Counted from the first letter of the stretch, positions 43,266 through 56,390 are shown. The stretch: DNA of 64,000 nucleotides from Lethocerus indicus (GCA_019843655.1 JACDQD010000011.1:4072604-4136603), one strand, 5' to 3'. Notes: generated by a model from the letters alone, not told the origin. Program-made: numbers and translations.

Positions 43266-46109
43266 TTGTTCTTATAAGTTCGATAATGAAAAATAACTTA
43301 TTTTCCTATACTCCGTACTTATTTATTGCCCCCTACGATTCAACAGCTTGGCAACTTTTAAAAGTTCGAATAAAAGAAGTCTTCCACAGCCCCAGTATAA
43401 GACTTCGCCCACTCTTTAACACCGATTCTGAGGTCGTAATGTCATTACGAGGCGGAAACCCTGAACCGCGGATAAACATTAATGTATTCAACAGAGTGTT
43501 GTGTAATCCAACAGTGTTCGGGTTCAAAACCTATTAGGTCATTTAGCGTTGTGAAGCGGGGGAGGTGGGGGTCGGGAGGTTTTAAAAAAGCAGCGAAGCA
43601 GCCTTTGAAGTACTCCCCGGGTAGGGCGAATCCAATTTGCCCGATGCGCCGGTGACCCTCCATTAGACCCTGGACACGTTAACCCATTAACAATACCCGA
43701 CTACACTCTCTTTTTCTCCACCCCCTTCATAACCTTTTGTACACTTTTGTTAATTTGTTTGTTTTCGGCTTGACAGTATTATTGTATTCAGACAATTCCG
43801 ACCACAGCCCTTTTGTATATCGAAATGCGGTTTTAATTAATTTTTTATTAAATTAAATATAAGGCCATCCCACCAATTATTTTTCGCGTTCAGGGCTATC
43901 CGTTCCGAACCGGATTCCGAATTTCTGTAGTCAAGAACGGACATTTCGGCCGAAATTCTAAATTCCCTACAGGAGATTTTCGGACGGCAGAAATTCCAGG
44001 GGAGTGTCATTTCCGGGTAAATACTATGTTGAATGAGCGAAGGTCTTCGCGTCATAATCTTGGGAAGAACCTCCCTGATGTCATCAAAAACCGAAAATTC
44101 CCTCACATCTTGGATCAAATTGACGATTGTTTACTCAATTTCAATTTTCAAATGAATTTTTTTATTACGATATTTTGTTTTTCATTAATAATTTCAATTT
44201 CTAATATAATGCACATCGAGGACGGAGTGTGTACCGAGCTGGAATTTCAAGATGAACATTGAGAGCCCTGTCAGTAAATATATTGAAAATATGTTATAAA
44301 ACGTATCCCCCTTTTAAATCCAGACCGCTCCAGGGGAAAAAGGAGCAGTTTTTTTTTAATATATGTATTTTTCAAGTAGCAAAAAATAAATCGAATCGGA
44401 TACAGAGGCTGAGGGAGTGGGTCCGGCAAAGCTTTGCCCCTTGAAGGCAATTGTTGTCGACCTCCCTTATTTTCTGGAGTTTTTTCTCTCTCTCTCTCTC
44501 TCTCTCCCGCCGCGGGGGCGGAATAAAACGTATGCCCAACCGAGTATTAAATATTCGAAAATAATAATACCCGGCGGGGGTGGGATTATAGACATGTGGG
44601 GGAGAGGTTGGAGCGTTCGCTCCAAATAATAAATGTACTGGAAATTTGTTCGCGGAATTGAATTTCGCGCAAACGGTACCGCGCTCGCGCGTACCCGAAC
44701 GCGCGAACCGGTATCGGATTAATATGTGTTTCCTGTACGGATAAATATGCTGAAACTTATTCCCCGGCGTATATTTGTACGTGTGTGGGGGCGGCTATTT
44801 TATATCTGCGCTGTCTCCCCTATCTACATCGAGGGGACCAATGGCCCGTGGAGTCAACCCGGTACGTATAAAACTCCACCCAGCATTTATACGTATTTTT
44901 TAATTTTTTTTTTTTTTTAGGGCGAATAATTGTTTTTTCGGGCAGAGACCCAATTTTTTTTTTAATGCAAGGGCGGAAAAGGGTCGGGGGTATAAAAACT
45001 AGGGGGGGAAAAATATTCCCTCGCGGTTCGACCCTGTGTGCATAACGTGTTCACATTTATACCGTAATCTCCGTTCTATGCAAATATTTCCGCTGGGATG
45101 CATTTCGCCTAGCGCATTGTGCACGTTGCACCACTCGTGGGAGCGTCGAAATATTCACTGATTCGGAGCAGACAGGAAGGTAACAGCTGGACCGATTGGA
45201 TATGCAAAAATAATATATAACTATGTACATGAATATAGAACTATGTATGTGTATAAGAAAATTTCGGTGAAGGATATAACCACTGAATAGTAATACATAA
45301 ATATACTTCGTAGCCAACGTTTCGTCCACGACTCCACTGTCTCATCTTTTATTTCGTTATCGTTTTATACGTTAAAATACAGTATGGAGAGGGAGATTTT
45401 AGCCATGTCTCTTTCCATATTGTCCAAAGTAGGGGAAAGATCCTTCACACCCTCTTTTATGGCCCGCAGGGTACGTATCCCACGCTCTACCATACGCTCT
45501 ACCCAGGTGGTATTCGAGAAGTATTTTGTCCATAATTATAGAAAATATAATTGGACGTACTACTTTCTTCATTTATTATTGCAGAATATCATTAGCATCT
45601 GATCACTTACCCCGATAGTACTGTCAGTCCTGAACTTTTTGTGGAGATATTCGCCCGGTGAGTTATACCGGAACGATTGTAATTCGTTGTGCCCTCCTTT
45701 GTACTTTCAATTTAGTAATATTATTCCAATCACTCGGGTCCAATTTGTTGTTTTAGGACGAATTGTTTTTTCAAAACTCCGTTCACCGAAGACTTGCATA
45801 GGGAGTGATGAAGGGAGGGAGGAAGGGAGGGAGACTGCGAGACTGCAGTTGGCGTCTGAACAAGAAGAGATGAGCCGTGGCCCTTGTATAAGGGCCCCGC
45901 CGACGGGATTCCATTAAATTATTCCCTTTGGTTCGCCGCCCTCGGGCCAACTACCAGACGGCGAACATAATAGCTTTTCCTTATCAAAATATACGCGCCA
46001 ACCGCGCGCGCCCTTTCAAAGGCGAAACACGATTCAGCTAATCAATATCAGTGCAGCGAATATCAGTGTTCTGTTCGTATTCGAGAAATAGCTTTAAATA
46101 CTTTGAAAT
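43266..46109. other. No recognisable gene
   Basis: About 2.8 kb. CT tract at 44486-44507. A CpG-rich imperfect palindrome at 44676-44696 (ggtaccgcgctcgcgcgtacc). A frame at 45384-45480 (MEREILAMSLSILSKVGERS...) ends near a possible donor (gtacgt) but has no family resemblance. Nothing else recognised. Confidence 0.4.
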
Positions 46110-46570
46110 CCCCATACCCGACTGAAAAGAACAGATCTAAATCGCAAATTTGGACTGTCGAGGCCTCTTTGAAAAGGACATCAAAACTGACAATATATAA
46201 AGCTATACTAAAACCGACACGGACATACGGAATAAAACTATGAGGTCAAAAGTCCTTCTTACCATCCATAATGCTCCCCGGTATGTTTCTAACCGAACAA
46301 TCCGTAATGACCTCAACATACCGACAGTCCACGAAGTCGCAAAATCACGCTTCCTGAAATTCCATTCCCGCCTCTCTCCACATCCAAATCCACTCGTTCA
46401 GTCCCTTTCCTCTTTTAAAGCGTCGGCTTAAACGCCTAGAGACTTTCTGTAGGCCGGATACAGGTCAAAAGTACCATCACTTGATGGCGTCTTTAACGAG
46501 CGAAGCAAGAATCAAACCAGTCAAACAAACCACCATTGTACCTATAACTAGCATAAAGTTAAAAAAAAAA
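46110..46570 (+). mobile_element. Jockey-type LINE, 5'-truncated, internally deleted
   Basis: Aligns with 42690-43265 from RTDLNRKFGLSRPL through TIYKAILKPTRTYGIKL. It then lacks 43 bp (GTTCCGCCAAG...TTCCA of the other copies; GT microhomology at 46242), and resumes at SKVLLTIHNAPRYVSNRTIR then NDLNIPTVHEVAKSRFLKF. It has the four-C form. The 3' end differs from the other copies and ends in A10 at 46561-46570. Confidence 0.8.
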
Positions 46571-47814
46571 CTTCTAAAATGCAATTTTTCCGGATTATCG
46601 TCGACAATACAAACGTTTAATAAACAGCATTTGGACTCAGCATGAAGAAAATTATAAATTTCGCGCCGAGATAGGTGGGACGTTTCCACGTGGTGGAAGG
46701 TTGCGGTCGCTGTTACTCCCCGGGGTGCTGTGCCGGCGGGGCTAAGGCACCAACATCCACCCCTCAGACCGCAACATCCCTTCACCAACATCCTAACTTA
46801 GACCATCCCCCCCTGCCGAGTGTGTAAAGTTCACCCCACCCCCTCTTCACACGGCCCCTTAGTTTCAACGCCTCCTGGAGGCCCAATTCCGCGCTCTATC
46901 CGCCCTATTTAATAATACACGCGTCTAAACGTGCCCCCGTGTCGAAATCGAAGCCAAAAAATCATTCAGTATTCAACAGGGGCTTGTTGAAAGTTAAATT
47001 AATCAACGGAATACTGAACGAGAGAGAGAGAGGGGGTTCGACTCGGAAAATTTCTCCAGGAAAAAGTTCTAACGGGCCGGTAGGAGCGGATAATTAAAGG
47101 GTAATTAATGTATAACATAACTTTAATTATGAGGTATGGCTCCATAAATGGCAGGAAAAATCTGTCTCGTATTCGTTTTACAACCCGCCCAAGTCCGTAT
47201 ATTAATTACGAAATAGGTTACCCCGGGGTGAAATCAGACGGAAATCGGACGCCATCCGAACGACGTGTGTAAAGAAGACAGCGTAACGCGATTAGAAACG
47301 CGTCTATATTCGACGCTACATAACCGATGGCCCGGTCCCGCCTCATCCGAAGGGCGGAAAATCATTCTAAGCCGAAGGTTCGGTTTTAAAACCGCTTTGA
47401 TGTGAAGCGACGGGATAATTTCATATTATTTCTTGTTGGAATTGGACGTCTCGGAATGACATCGGGGGGGCAACTCTCACCGGGCGAAGATCGAATAGGG
47501 ACGGAAAATTTATTTATTTAATTTTTTTAAACTGTAAAATAGCGCTGTAAAATACAATCAGCGACAAGAATAATTCTCCGGACTGCAGGTTTTTGACAGT
47601 CCATTTTGAGTGGAGGAAGCCGTAGTTGTTCAGTAACAAAATACCTCAAATCTCTTCATATGAAACTAGTTGTTTTCTATTTCCAGTTTAAAACATCCCA
47701 GTGCGTTACTCTGAGGAACTTCGGTTGGTGTCCCGAAGGCGGATCGAATTGTCCTTCAATTATAATATGTAACACTGTTTGGAATAGATTAATAAGTTGA
47801 TTAATTCCGTTGTT
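46571..47814. other. No recognisable gene; GA tract
   Basis: GA tract at 47019-47033. No exon or transposon recognised. Confidence 0.45.
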
Positions 47815-47870
47815 TTCTCTCGCCTGTTTGGTCTTTCGCTAGACCGGTTACGGCCGCTTGAACGTCCTCG
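47815..47870 (+). repeat. Solo left-arm fragment of foldback family A
   Basis: tctcgcctgtttggtctttc then gctagaccggttacggc matches the outer left arm. No right arm follows; repeat B starts 15 bp later. Confidence 0.6.
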
Positions 47871-47884
47871 GTGTTTCTAAGAAC

Positions 47885-48008
47885 AAGAGAGGTACGGAAA
47901 CCGGTTCCTTTTATAAGAAGGAAAATCGAGTCCTCAATTAGACCTAACCACCGGTTTTTACAGTCTCTCGACTACCGCTTTGCTGTTTGTCAAACCCAGT
48001 TTCAGAAA
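47885..48008 (+). repeat. Dispersed repeat B, copy 2
   Basis: Homologous to 12852-12985: gtacggaaaccggttcc, gagtcctcaatta, accaccgg and ctgtttgtcaaaccc. Confidence 0.65.
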
Positions 48009-51000
48009 TAGCGTTCAGTTATATATGCGAAGATGGTTTTTTCACCTCAGATTACATTGCCAATTCTCTTTTTATCACAAATTTATTCGAGAAAGTCAAT
48101 AAACTATAATCAGTTTCCCGTCTACAAGGGAAATCTCCTGCGCATATATTTTCCCCAAATGGTGTTCGGAGCCACGTATCGTCTGTTTTATTTAATCGCG
48201 ACGTCAAAATAATTCCCCGGTCTCGATCGGCCTTTCAACTTATACCAATCCTCGAGCTTTTGAATTGCCAAAAGGGAGGGAGGGGCTTTACAAACCGGAA
48301 AGCTCGGGGAAATCATGAAACAAGGTAGAAAGTTTCCGATAGGTTGTTCCCCGGTAGCTTAGGAATTAGGTTTTCTTTCGGACTAATTTCTCCTCCTCCC
48401 CCCCCCGTTTCTTTTTTTCTGTATGTAGGTCTTCCCTTTTCCGTTTTAATCACTTTGATGGAGAGAAATTCAGAACTCGTCCCTTATTCGAAGGCAAAAC
48501 AGAGTTGGAGGTTTTCGAGCGGGAAAGCTTTCACGGCGCTGTCGGTGGAGAAGAGGGGCTGGAAGTTTATTGAAAAAGATTAATCCATTCTGTATAATCG
48601 CCCCCCGTCCAATATTCTTTTGCTTTTAATGGCGAATTAATGCTCAGATGATTTTGAGCCCCAATCACAAGACGGAATATTATTCCCTCCTTTAAAATTG
48701 GATTCATGATTGATGTTCCACAAGGCTGGAAATGCGTTATAAATTTTCGGCACGCGTTTCGAACGTCGCCAGCGTTTTGAATATGATCAATCCGTCTTCA
48801 CTCGCTCATCTGATCCTACTCTAGATCTGAAGAGGTTTTCCAATCGTCAAGCATTATTGACAGTAAAACAAATTAATGAACTTGAAAAAAAATAATCATA
48901 TAGGCGAGAGAATAAGAAAAGTACGAACTGATGATCCAAATAAAAACAAAATTCCCGCAACTCCTAAAATGGGGAAATGCTGAAACTTATCTAGCTTATC
49001 GCGATTTACTATTTCTGTAGACACAACCGGGAAAATATTTTTGTCAGTAACATCGTAATAACGTGAAAAATGCGTTTATACCCATATATATTATACGGAC
49101 TAGTCATATTATAACACCGAACGGGCACGAAAATTGGAAATTTTAAAACTCTCCCTTTTTCTGCCCCGCCCCTCCGATGGGGTTTTAAATCGACAAATCG
49201 AACAGCAGTTTTTATTTCTGACTAATTAGACGATATTTTACGCAAGATTAACAACACGAATTTCAAGCACCCATCAGCAGTTTCGGGGGTTGGGGGAGGT
49301 TGGGACTTCGTTAATTCGAATCCCAAGGGCCCGAAACCCCCGGGTCCGAGTGAATGATCCGAAATGGAACCTCCTCCCTGGTCTCTTTCTCCATTATTTT
49401 TTTTTCCCACCGCCGGACGCTTTCTGGAATGTTTTCCCTGGAATTCTGGAAGAGGAGAGAGTGAAAGCGCGGTGGGGTGGGAGTGGGGGCGGCGAGGGAG
49501 ACCAAAAAGGAGAAAATGAGGGACTCATTAAAATATTCCGGACCGTACCCGAAAATTCTCCTATTTATATTCGCCAGTCGGGCGGCCGGTTTGTTTATTT
49601 CTTCCATTATTTCTTTTACTCCGCTCTTTCTTCTCCTGTTCGGTTTTGGCCCATAAACCGGGAAAGATGCGAAAGATGGGGCGGGGGGGGGCGGAAAAAA
49701 AAATTTCCCGGCCGCTTTTGGAAAGACCGTGGAAACGGAGAGGGAAAAGTCGAAAGAAGGGGGATGAAACGGAGCGTCGGTGTATCCTTGCCCCGAACAC
49801 CGACTAGCCGAGCTTCACTCAAGTATCAATTACAAGCGGATAATTTGAAATGAGTGTGATCCGAAAACTATATTAAAAACAACGTATCCGATTCCGTTCC
49901 AATTCCGTGTGTAAACATTACGGATCCGATTTGTTATTTCTGGAATACCGTTCCATTTGATAAGGAGGGGTGGGTGGCGTTCGCCCTGCGGCTTTCCAAT
50001 CATGACTCATGGGGAGGGAAATTAGGGGAAAACCGCACAATTCGGTGGATGAGGGGGGATGGGGTGAAGAAAAAACACGAATCCTTATTGGGACTCCGCA
50101 GACCGTAGTCCGGGGCTGTGGCCCGGAGCGACGATCCTCTTCTGGGTACTGTGCGCGTTTTCATATTCGGCTGAGAAAATTCGGCGCCGGAAAATAACGA
50201 GGAAAGTGAAATTAGATTTCCCGAAAATGCCTCGCGGCCGGAGCCACAGCGAGGTCTCTCTTTACAACGGCTCAATTTCCGAGTGATAGATCGGTGTTGA
50301 ACAATATTTCAGAAATTATATTTCCGAAGGGAGGACTTTTTCCCTCGGGCGCGGAATCACAGGACCGGGGGTCCTTTGATTAGACTTAGGTTCGATCCAA
50401 AAATTTATTTTTTCAATCTCGACTTCGACAGATCTAAACCGTGTTGAGGATGAGCATTCGCATGTTTGAAAATTGTATTTTTCAGTGTATCGAAAATATT
50501 TGTCCATGTAGGGTGTTTCATTTCTGTGCATCTCAGGCCTCAAATGCTCCGACGCGTTTATAAACCGATATACCGTATTTATTAGGTACTTTCGCGCTAT
50601 AATGCGTTTATTCAGAATTATTCCAAAGTAAAATTGAAAAAGAGGACAAAAAATATTTTGTTTTTCTACTCAAGCAACAGTCGGGGGATTTAGTTAGCTG
50701 TACGGCTCTGCGGGTGTCCGCTCGAGCGAGAAATCAAGTTTGCTTTTCAACCCAGGCCAACTTGCCCCCGAACTCATACAGAACTCGTTGGCAAATAAAC
50801 AAAACGGAGGGCCCAGGGTAAATAAAAGGGGGCGGCCGGGGATCAACGGAGGACATTAAGGATTCAATTAGTGCTGAGGTGGTCGTGTCGGCCTTACCTT
50901 AGGGCCCTCGCCCCGAGCACTGACAAACTGCACAGTCGGCTCTAATTAAATCGTTAATATGTAATCCTATCGAAAAGGTGGGACCCACACTCCGCATCAA

Positions 51001-52539
51001 CCTCTAATAATAGAATTACCTCCAGCCAGCTTCTTGTATAATTCAGCCCGCGTAGGCGGGTTCATCCTGAAGGGAGATTTTTCCAAGAAGCTACTGAATC
51101 CGAGCAAAATAGAATTACAGAATTTTATCTGCGAGGGTCTGGGGTAAATGCCGCAGTTTTGGGGCGTAGTTGGGGCTTCTGAGTCGGTGGTGAGATTAAC
51201 CCGCCGAAAAAAATGGACCGTGGTCACTTCCGCCATTCGACAAAATAAAGGAATATTTTGGGAAAATTAAATTTCAGATTTACCACTATACATTTTTACC
51301 CAAATTTATAACATGACCGAATTAATTTTCGTAAGTACGAGGGAAAAACCATAGACACCAATTTCGATCTGTCCAAAATCTACTTGATTGAATTGGAAAT
51401 TCTGTTCGGAAGAAGCGATTAAACAAAAAGTCGGATGGACTATAAGAAAAAGGAGCCTTCCTCGGAGCCCATTGGACTCTTTCCAGAAATTCTTCTCATT
51501 ACCGCCGTCCTACATTATGTTTTCTCGTATTCCCAGATAAGTGAACGCAATGTTCACTCTCGGCCCTCCGGCTAAGGAACCTCCGCCGTTCGAGGGACAC
51601 GTCGTGAAACATCAGACTTTTACGGTCCAACAGGTAATTTGCCCTTTCGGCCCGTATGTAAAATGACAAGGTATAGTGTTACACCGGGCGTTGTGCCCGG
51701 ATCGGCATAAGGTTACTTTTAGAGGGGGCCCCCGGAGCTGTGTTAGAATTGCAGGGTGAAATGGTCCTTTGGTCCGCGGCGGGGTGGCGGGCCTCGACCT
51801 TTTACCGGGGGCTCCAAAAAGCTCCCAATTACGGTAATTGGTCCCGGGGGCTAGGTACCAGCCAACCTACCCCCATTGGACAGACCTGCAACGCGGCTGA
51901 GGCCTTTGCTAAATTGTTGAAAATGATACCACCTGAGGAACGACAGAATGAGAACCGATATACAAGTTCTTGGGCAGTTGGGGATTGTGATTTATCGTTT
52001 CGCGCTTCTGATGACTTGGAACGACGTCTTTGTAATAATTTTTGGTCTGACACATTCAAATTTACAGACTTTAAAATCGTGTCTTTCATAACTTTTGTTT
52101 TACTTTCAAAATTTATCCAAGCGGGTCTTGCCCCGCGTACAGTACTTCCGTCAAACCCTGGTCTAGAGTCTAGACATGTGTCTGTAAAATAGGCTGAAAG
52201 CCTCCTTCTAATGGCGTTCGGGGTTGGTCAAGAGCACGTCGGAGGCGGTGTATGATTACAGGAAAACTTCATGACGCCGTTACGAGCTCAGTTAGGTGGT
52301 GCCTTTTTTTCGGTAGTTGAAAGTAGTAATTTAGCGGGAGTTTTTTTTTTTTGTTTTTAATGCTTCTGCCCGGGGCAAGCCAGAAACAACGGCACTTGTG
52401 AACTGTTTCGATTATTCTTCGAAATTTATAATGGCCTCCACTCTTGTTGCCTGCAGACTCTCGTGCGCGAATCCAGGACCCGGGACGAAAAAGTATTCAA
52501 ATAAATGTTTAAGGACAGCTCCGGCAGATCGGAAACTCA
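48009..52539. other. Long stretch without recognisable gene
   Basis: 4.5 kb. The longest open frames of the window lie here (49290-49853, 187 codons; 51740-52192, 150 codons). The first is dominated by G-rich low complexity and overlaps open frames on the other strand. The second has no recognisable domain (MLELQGEMVLWSAAGWRAST...) and no splice or promoter context. I treat both as chance. G runs at 49679-49692 and C runs at 48399-48406. Confidence 0.4.
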
Positions 52540-52775
52540 ACTTACCAGTCTAATCACGGTATCGAACTTTGGGGATCCACCGAGGCATCCAACGATTCCA
52601 ATCGAAAGTCCTTCGAACCATCCTCAATGCTCCCCGGTATGTTCACAGTCGCACTCTTCAAAAGACCTCAACATATTTCATTTCCGTCTTTCCGCTCATC
52701 CCAATCCTCTAATCCCTTTCAAAACTTACTACAACTAACAAAATGACAATATACAAAGCTATATTAAAACTGAGA
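52540..52775 (+). mobile_element. Jockey-type LINE fragments, heavily decayed
   Basis: GIELWGS (52560-52580), cgaaagtccttcgaacc, aatgctccccggtatgtt (52626-52643) and tcatcccaatcct align with the same LINE family. A second overlapping piece (aaatgacaatatacaaagct, 52740-52759) is the LTIYKAILK segment, so its order is rearranged relative to the source. Confidence 0.6.
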
Positions 52776-52846
52776 TTCTACTGGAATTCTTATTAGCTCC
52801 TATCGTTTTAATTAGTGCGACGTTTTTCAGTGAACTCAGTTCTTAA

Positions 52847-53273
52847 CCCTTTCGCTGCTCTACACTTATATATGAGTAAGAAAAAACTGTGACCCATAAG
52901 CTCCGGACGATTATTTTCGCGCCTTGTTTTAAATTAGTTTTCTGCTCATTACGGCTCACAAGACTTTTTACGCTGGTTACTATTATTATGGTTTATTATT
53001 ATTATTATATGGTTACGCGTACACTCAGTTGTTCTTAGTATTCTGAATAGGACATGTATTAAATTGAAATATTTATATTAGTTTTATAAAGTTGTACCGC
53101 GAGTTTGTTATTTTTAATATTATTTATTTATATTAATAATAAATATAATTTATTAGGCAATTTTTATAAGATGGCAAAATTGTCAAACTGGTCAACACGA
53201 GTAAAAACGCAACTACTAAAATATGTGCGCACTGCTAGCACATAATCTCAAAACGTGTTGCGCAGGGAAGGGG
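52847..53273 (+). mobile_element. piggyBac-like MITE
   Basis: 427 bp bounded by TTAA on both sides (52843-52846 and 53274-53277). Left end CCCTTTCGCTGC; right end, reverse complemented, CCCCTTCCCTGCGC (10 of the first 12 positions match). TTAA duplication with CCC(T/C)TT termini is the signature of piggyBac-superfamily elements. The interior is AT-rich with an ATT run (52993-53008) and no transposase. Confidence 0.7.
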
Positions 53274-53756
53274 TTAATGCGGCTAGCGAATTTTCCTCGA
53301 ATTTCAACCTATTAAACTCCAGTACAGGGCAGTAGATCGATTATTTAATTTGATTTGAAACGAACTATTTCATAACACTTAGGCCGCAAGAGCAATTCAA
53401 TCGGTGAATTGATTCACCCTTCGCGCCGGTGAGTCGAACCTACAGCGTACAGGGATGTTTCAGTTAATGTCAGGCTTTTAACAAGGGCTTTTAATCCGGG
53501 CGTTGAACGCGGTCGCTGGAACTAGGCAGAAGAGTCAATAGGTTCGAAGTCAACAATAAAGGGGGAAAGTTAATTCTAGCATTTCAGAATAGAAACCAAT
53601 ACTTACATTTGTAGACAAGATTGCATGCATAAATGTTCAACATAAATCATTATTAAATCGGACGACATCTGTCTACTGGATCAGATAATACAAAAAAATC
53701 ACCGTCGAATCGTCCTGCAACTAAGGCGCTAGGCGCTGTGATGAGGCTTCAAAACT

Positions 53757-53815
53757 TACCTTAGCCAAGAAATTGACAATGTACAAAGCTACATTGAAAC
53801 CGCTCGCATGTACAG
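53757..53815 (+). mobile_element. LINE fragment (LTMYKATLKP segment)
   Basis: tgacaatgtacaaagctaca then ttgaaaccg matches the segment before TYGI in the Jockey-type copies. The rest is absent. Confidence 0.45.
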
Positions 53816-56182
53816 TACATTGCATCTATAACAGAAGGTACAAGAAATTAGTGAAAACGCGCGAATTAAAAAAAAACGGAAACAAAGAAAAATAGCAGAA
53901 GTCTTACTTTAAGAACGGAATTCGGTAATCTACGCCGACCTTGCAGTCGGTCAAAGAGGTATAATGGGGACGATTACCCATCCGCTGCTCTTTCTTCTTT
54001 CCCCCCCGGCCTAACAACGGTTATTCGGCTCACACGGACACACAAAAAAAGAATAAGTGAGGGGCCACGCGAAACGGCAGTTAAGATCATGAAAAGGAAA
54101 AATATTTCGGTAACCACTTAATTGCCGGGTTTTAACAGGGCAGGGCCGAGAGAACTGTGGAAGGGAAAAAATGGATATTACGCGCCCTTAAGGAATCCGG
54201 ATTTTTGATACAGGAGAGCTAAACGGAATTTCCTTCTTTTTTTCTAGCGAAGCCGACCCTCAGCCCCCTATTAGTTAGCATCCCCGAGAAAAGGGCTGTT
54301 ATTATTCCGGTGTCGGAGTTCTAATTTTTTCCTCCGTTTCGGACGCTCGTAAGGTGCTAATAATACGGGGTTTTTATTAAAATACCTTTTATCTGGTCGC
54401 TAGTTAATGCCGATTTCTAAGATTTTCGTGATCACAACCGTAAAGAATTTTTTCTTTTTTTGAGGCCCTTCTCTCGAAGGGCGCGCGGGATCAAAAAATT
54501 CTATACATGGACAAAAATATTATATTATAACGCACCTCAAATCCTATTTTTTTCTTGTGTTCGTCATCCATCCTATGGATTGCGAATCCGGACAAAGGGT
54601 AGTAAGGGCTGAGATATATCCGCATACTGCAATAAAGATCAATCAGGCGCAAAAAAAAAACATTTGTAAATTCAAATTTACCAATATCCAATTTTAGTTT
54701 TCATTATCCTCGTTGTCTCTTTAATTGCCGGTGAGGTCTTGTCCAATACCCTGGATGAGACCAATTCACCCCGTTTGGAAGCGAAAATTGGTTTTCTCCC
54801 TCGCGAGTCCTCGTTTTTGGGGGGAAAGTTCCGGAAAACGTCCCCCTCCGACAACACTCTCGTCGCTTTGACGTTGCAGAATTTTCCCGAAAATAAACAT
54901 ATTCGAGGGAGGAGCGCTATTAACTGGGCCCACCTCCGGAGCCCAAAAACGAATTATGTTGGCGTCCCGTGCCACAAATTCGGTTTGCCCGCTTTGAGCG
55001 CACACTGAATATATCTCCTCATCCAATTTCTTAGACGGTCCCCGGCCTAGATCCTATTAGTTTTTGATCACGCGAGGTGTTTAAATTTCGAGTCTTTATA
55101 AAATTACGGGCTATTTCGAAGTAAATCTTATCTTGTCACCGAAAGTAGATAAAGGTCACGAATCTGAATTTGAGCGGTGATACTTTTTTCAATCGGCTCA
55201 ATATTAATTGAATCCCGAATATCGGATTGTGGAAACGAACGCCCCCCCCCCACACCACGGTGTAATAATTATTCGCAAGAGTAGATTCAGATTCGGATTT
55301 GTAATGGGGGCACTGCCGGAATAGCGCCGCTGTGTTTAATACTCGTTAAGCCGGCAATCCTCTACAGGCTGTACTGGGCGAATTTCGGGAGGAGTTAGTC
55401 TACAAATTTAATAAGTTTCGACGCCTAATGCCCGGGAGCTTAATTCCTCGAAATATCTATACATAACATTGGCACGGTTTTAGCACGGGCGATGAATATT
55501 GGCCCAGTTTAACTGCGATCAAAATTGGCGAAAGTTTTCCTATCAAAAAATCAGTATTAAAATACTGTTGCTTTATAAAATATTCCCGGTAACATAAATT
55601 TAGGCTCAATTCGCTCACAACAGAGTCAGGAGCGAATTGTCTAAATATTTCCACGTGCAGCAAAGTAAGTACAGTAAGTCCCCTGTACGACGTACAGTTA
55701 TCAAATAATGTAATTCTCGAGCCGTAAATAGTGTTTTCAGCGTGTCCGGTCGGCTGCTATTATCAGAGCTAAAACAACGCTCTGGGGGCGCTTTGTCGGT
55801 AGAAGACCAGCGCGAAAGTTACCCCCCCCCCGTCCCCCCGTGCAGGGGGTGGAAAGTTGAAACTTTTCAAACACATATTATTCAAAACGCGGCGGTGTTT
55901 CGGGCGGCGGGGGCGAGAGTTCGAGTGTTTGGGGCGGCGGCCCCAACAACATCTGCCGTCGGTCTCATTTGCATGTCTAACTTCGGCCGCTAAACTCCCG
56001 CGGGAGTTCAGCGCGAATTTTCTCTATTCCGGGTCCTAGAATAATTTCCCCCAATTGGACTGGACACGACGAATTTTCGGCAAAAGCGATAAAATATTCC
56101 CATTGAATTTTGGACTATTAATTTATTGTTCAAGCACAGTTTAGAGCCGGTCAAATAATCTAAATAGCAGTCCGCGATGTAT
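53816..56182. other. No recognisable gene
   Basis: 2.4 kb, C runs at 55242-55251 and 55821-55830, frames up to 89 codons without recognisable domains. Confidence 0.4.
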
Positions 56183-56240
56183 TGCCCTAGCAACTAAGTT
56201 ATTGCGGATCGCATCTATAGATTACCTGTAAACAAGCTAA
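56183..56240 (+). mobile_element. Mariner-like element, left end
   Basis: ttgccctagcaactaagtta then ttgcggatcgc, after a TA (56181-56182), matches the mariner terminus seen at 24066. No right end found within 500 bp. Confidence 0.5.
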
Positions 56241-56353
56241 ATGTACGCTATGAACGCATTGAATACCATTCGAAACATGTGTACGTTAAATGCACGATGT
56301 ATCTGCGATAAATAGGGCCCAACCAACGTAATTTCGTCCCACCAGTGTTACTA

Positions 56354-56390
56354 CTGCTAGGCGCGTTTCGGAATCGCTTTCATCAGCGGC
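56354..56390 (-). ncRNA. Hammerhead-like motif, single
   Basis: Minus strand: CTGATGA, aagcgattcc, GAAA, cgcgcc, tagcag. The CTGATGA box and GAAA are canonical and tagc follows as in family A, but the stem II complementarity is poor. Confidence 0.25.

Noticed and set aside
45384..45480. Short frame MEREILAMSLSILSKVGERS ending near a gtacgt donor
   Set aside because: Too short, no family resemblance, and donor matches of this quality are frequent.
49290..49853. Longest open frame, 187 codons, plus strand
   Set aside because: G-rich low-complexity segments, overlapping open frames on the opposite strand, no domain, no promoter or splice context.
51740..52192. 150-codon open frame, plus strand
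   Set aside because: No recognisable domain or family pattern; the opposite strand is also open for 86 codons.
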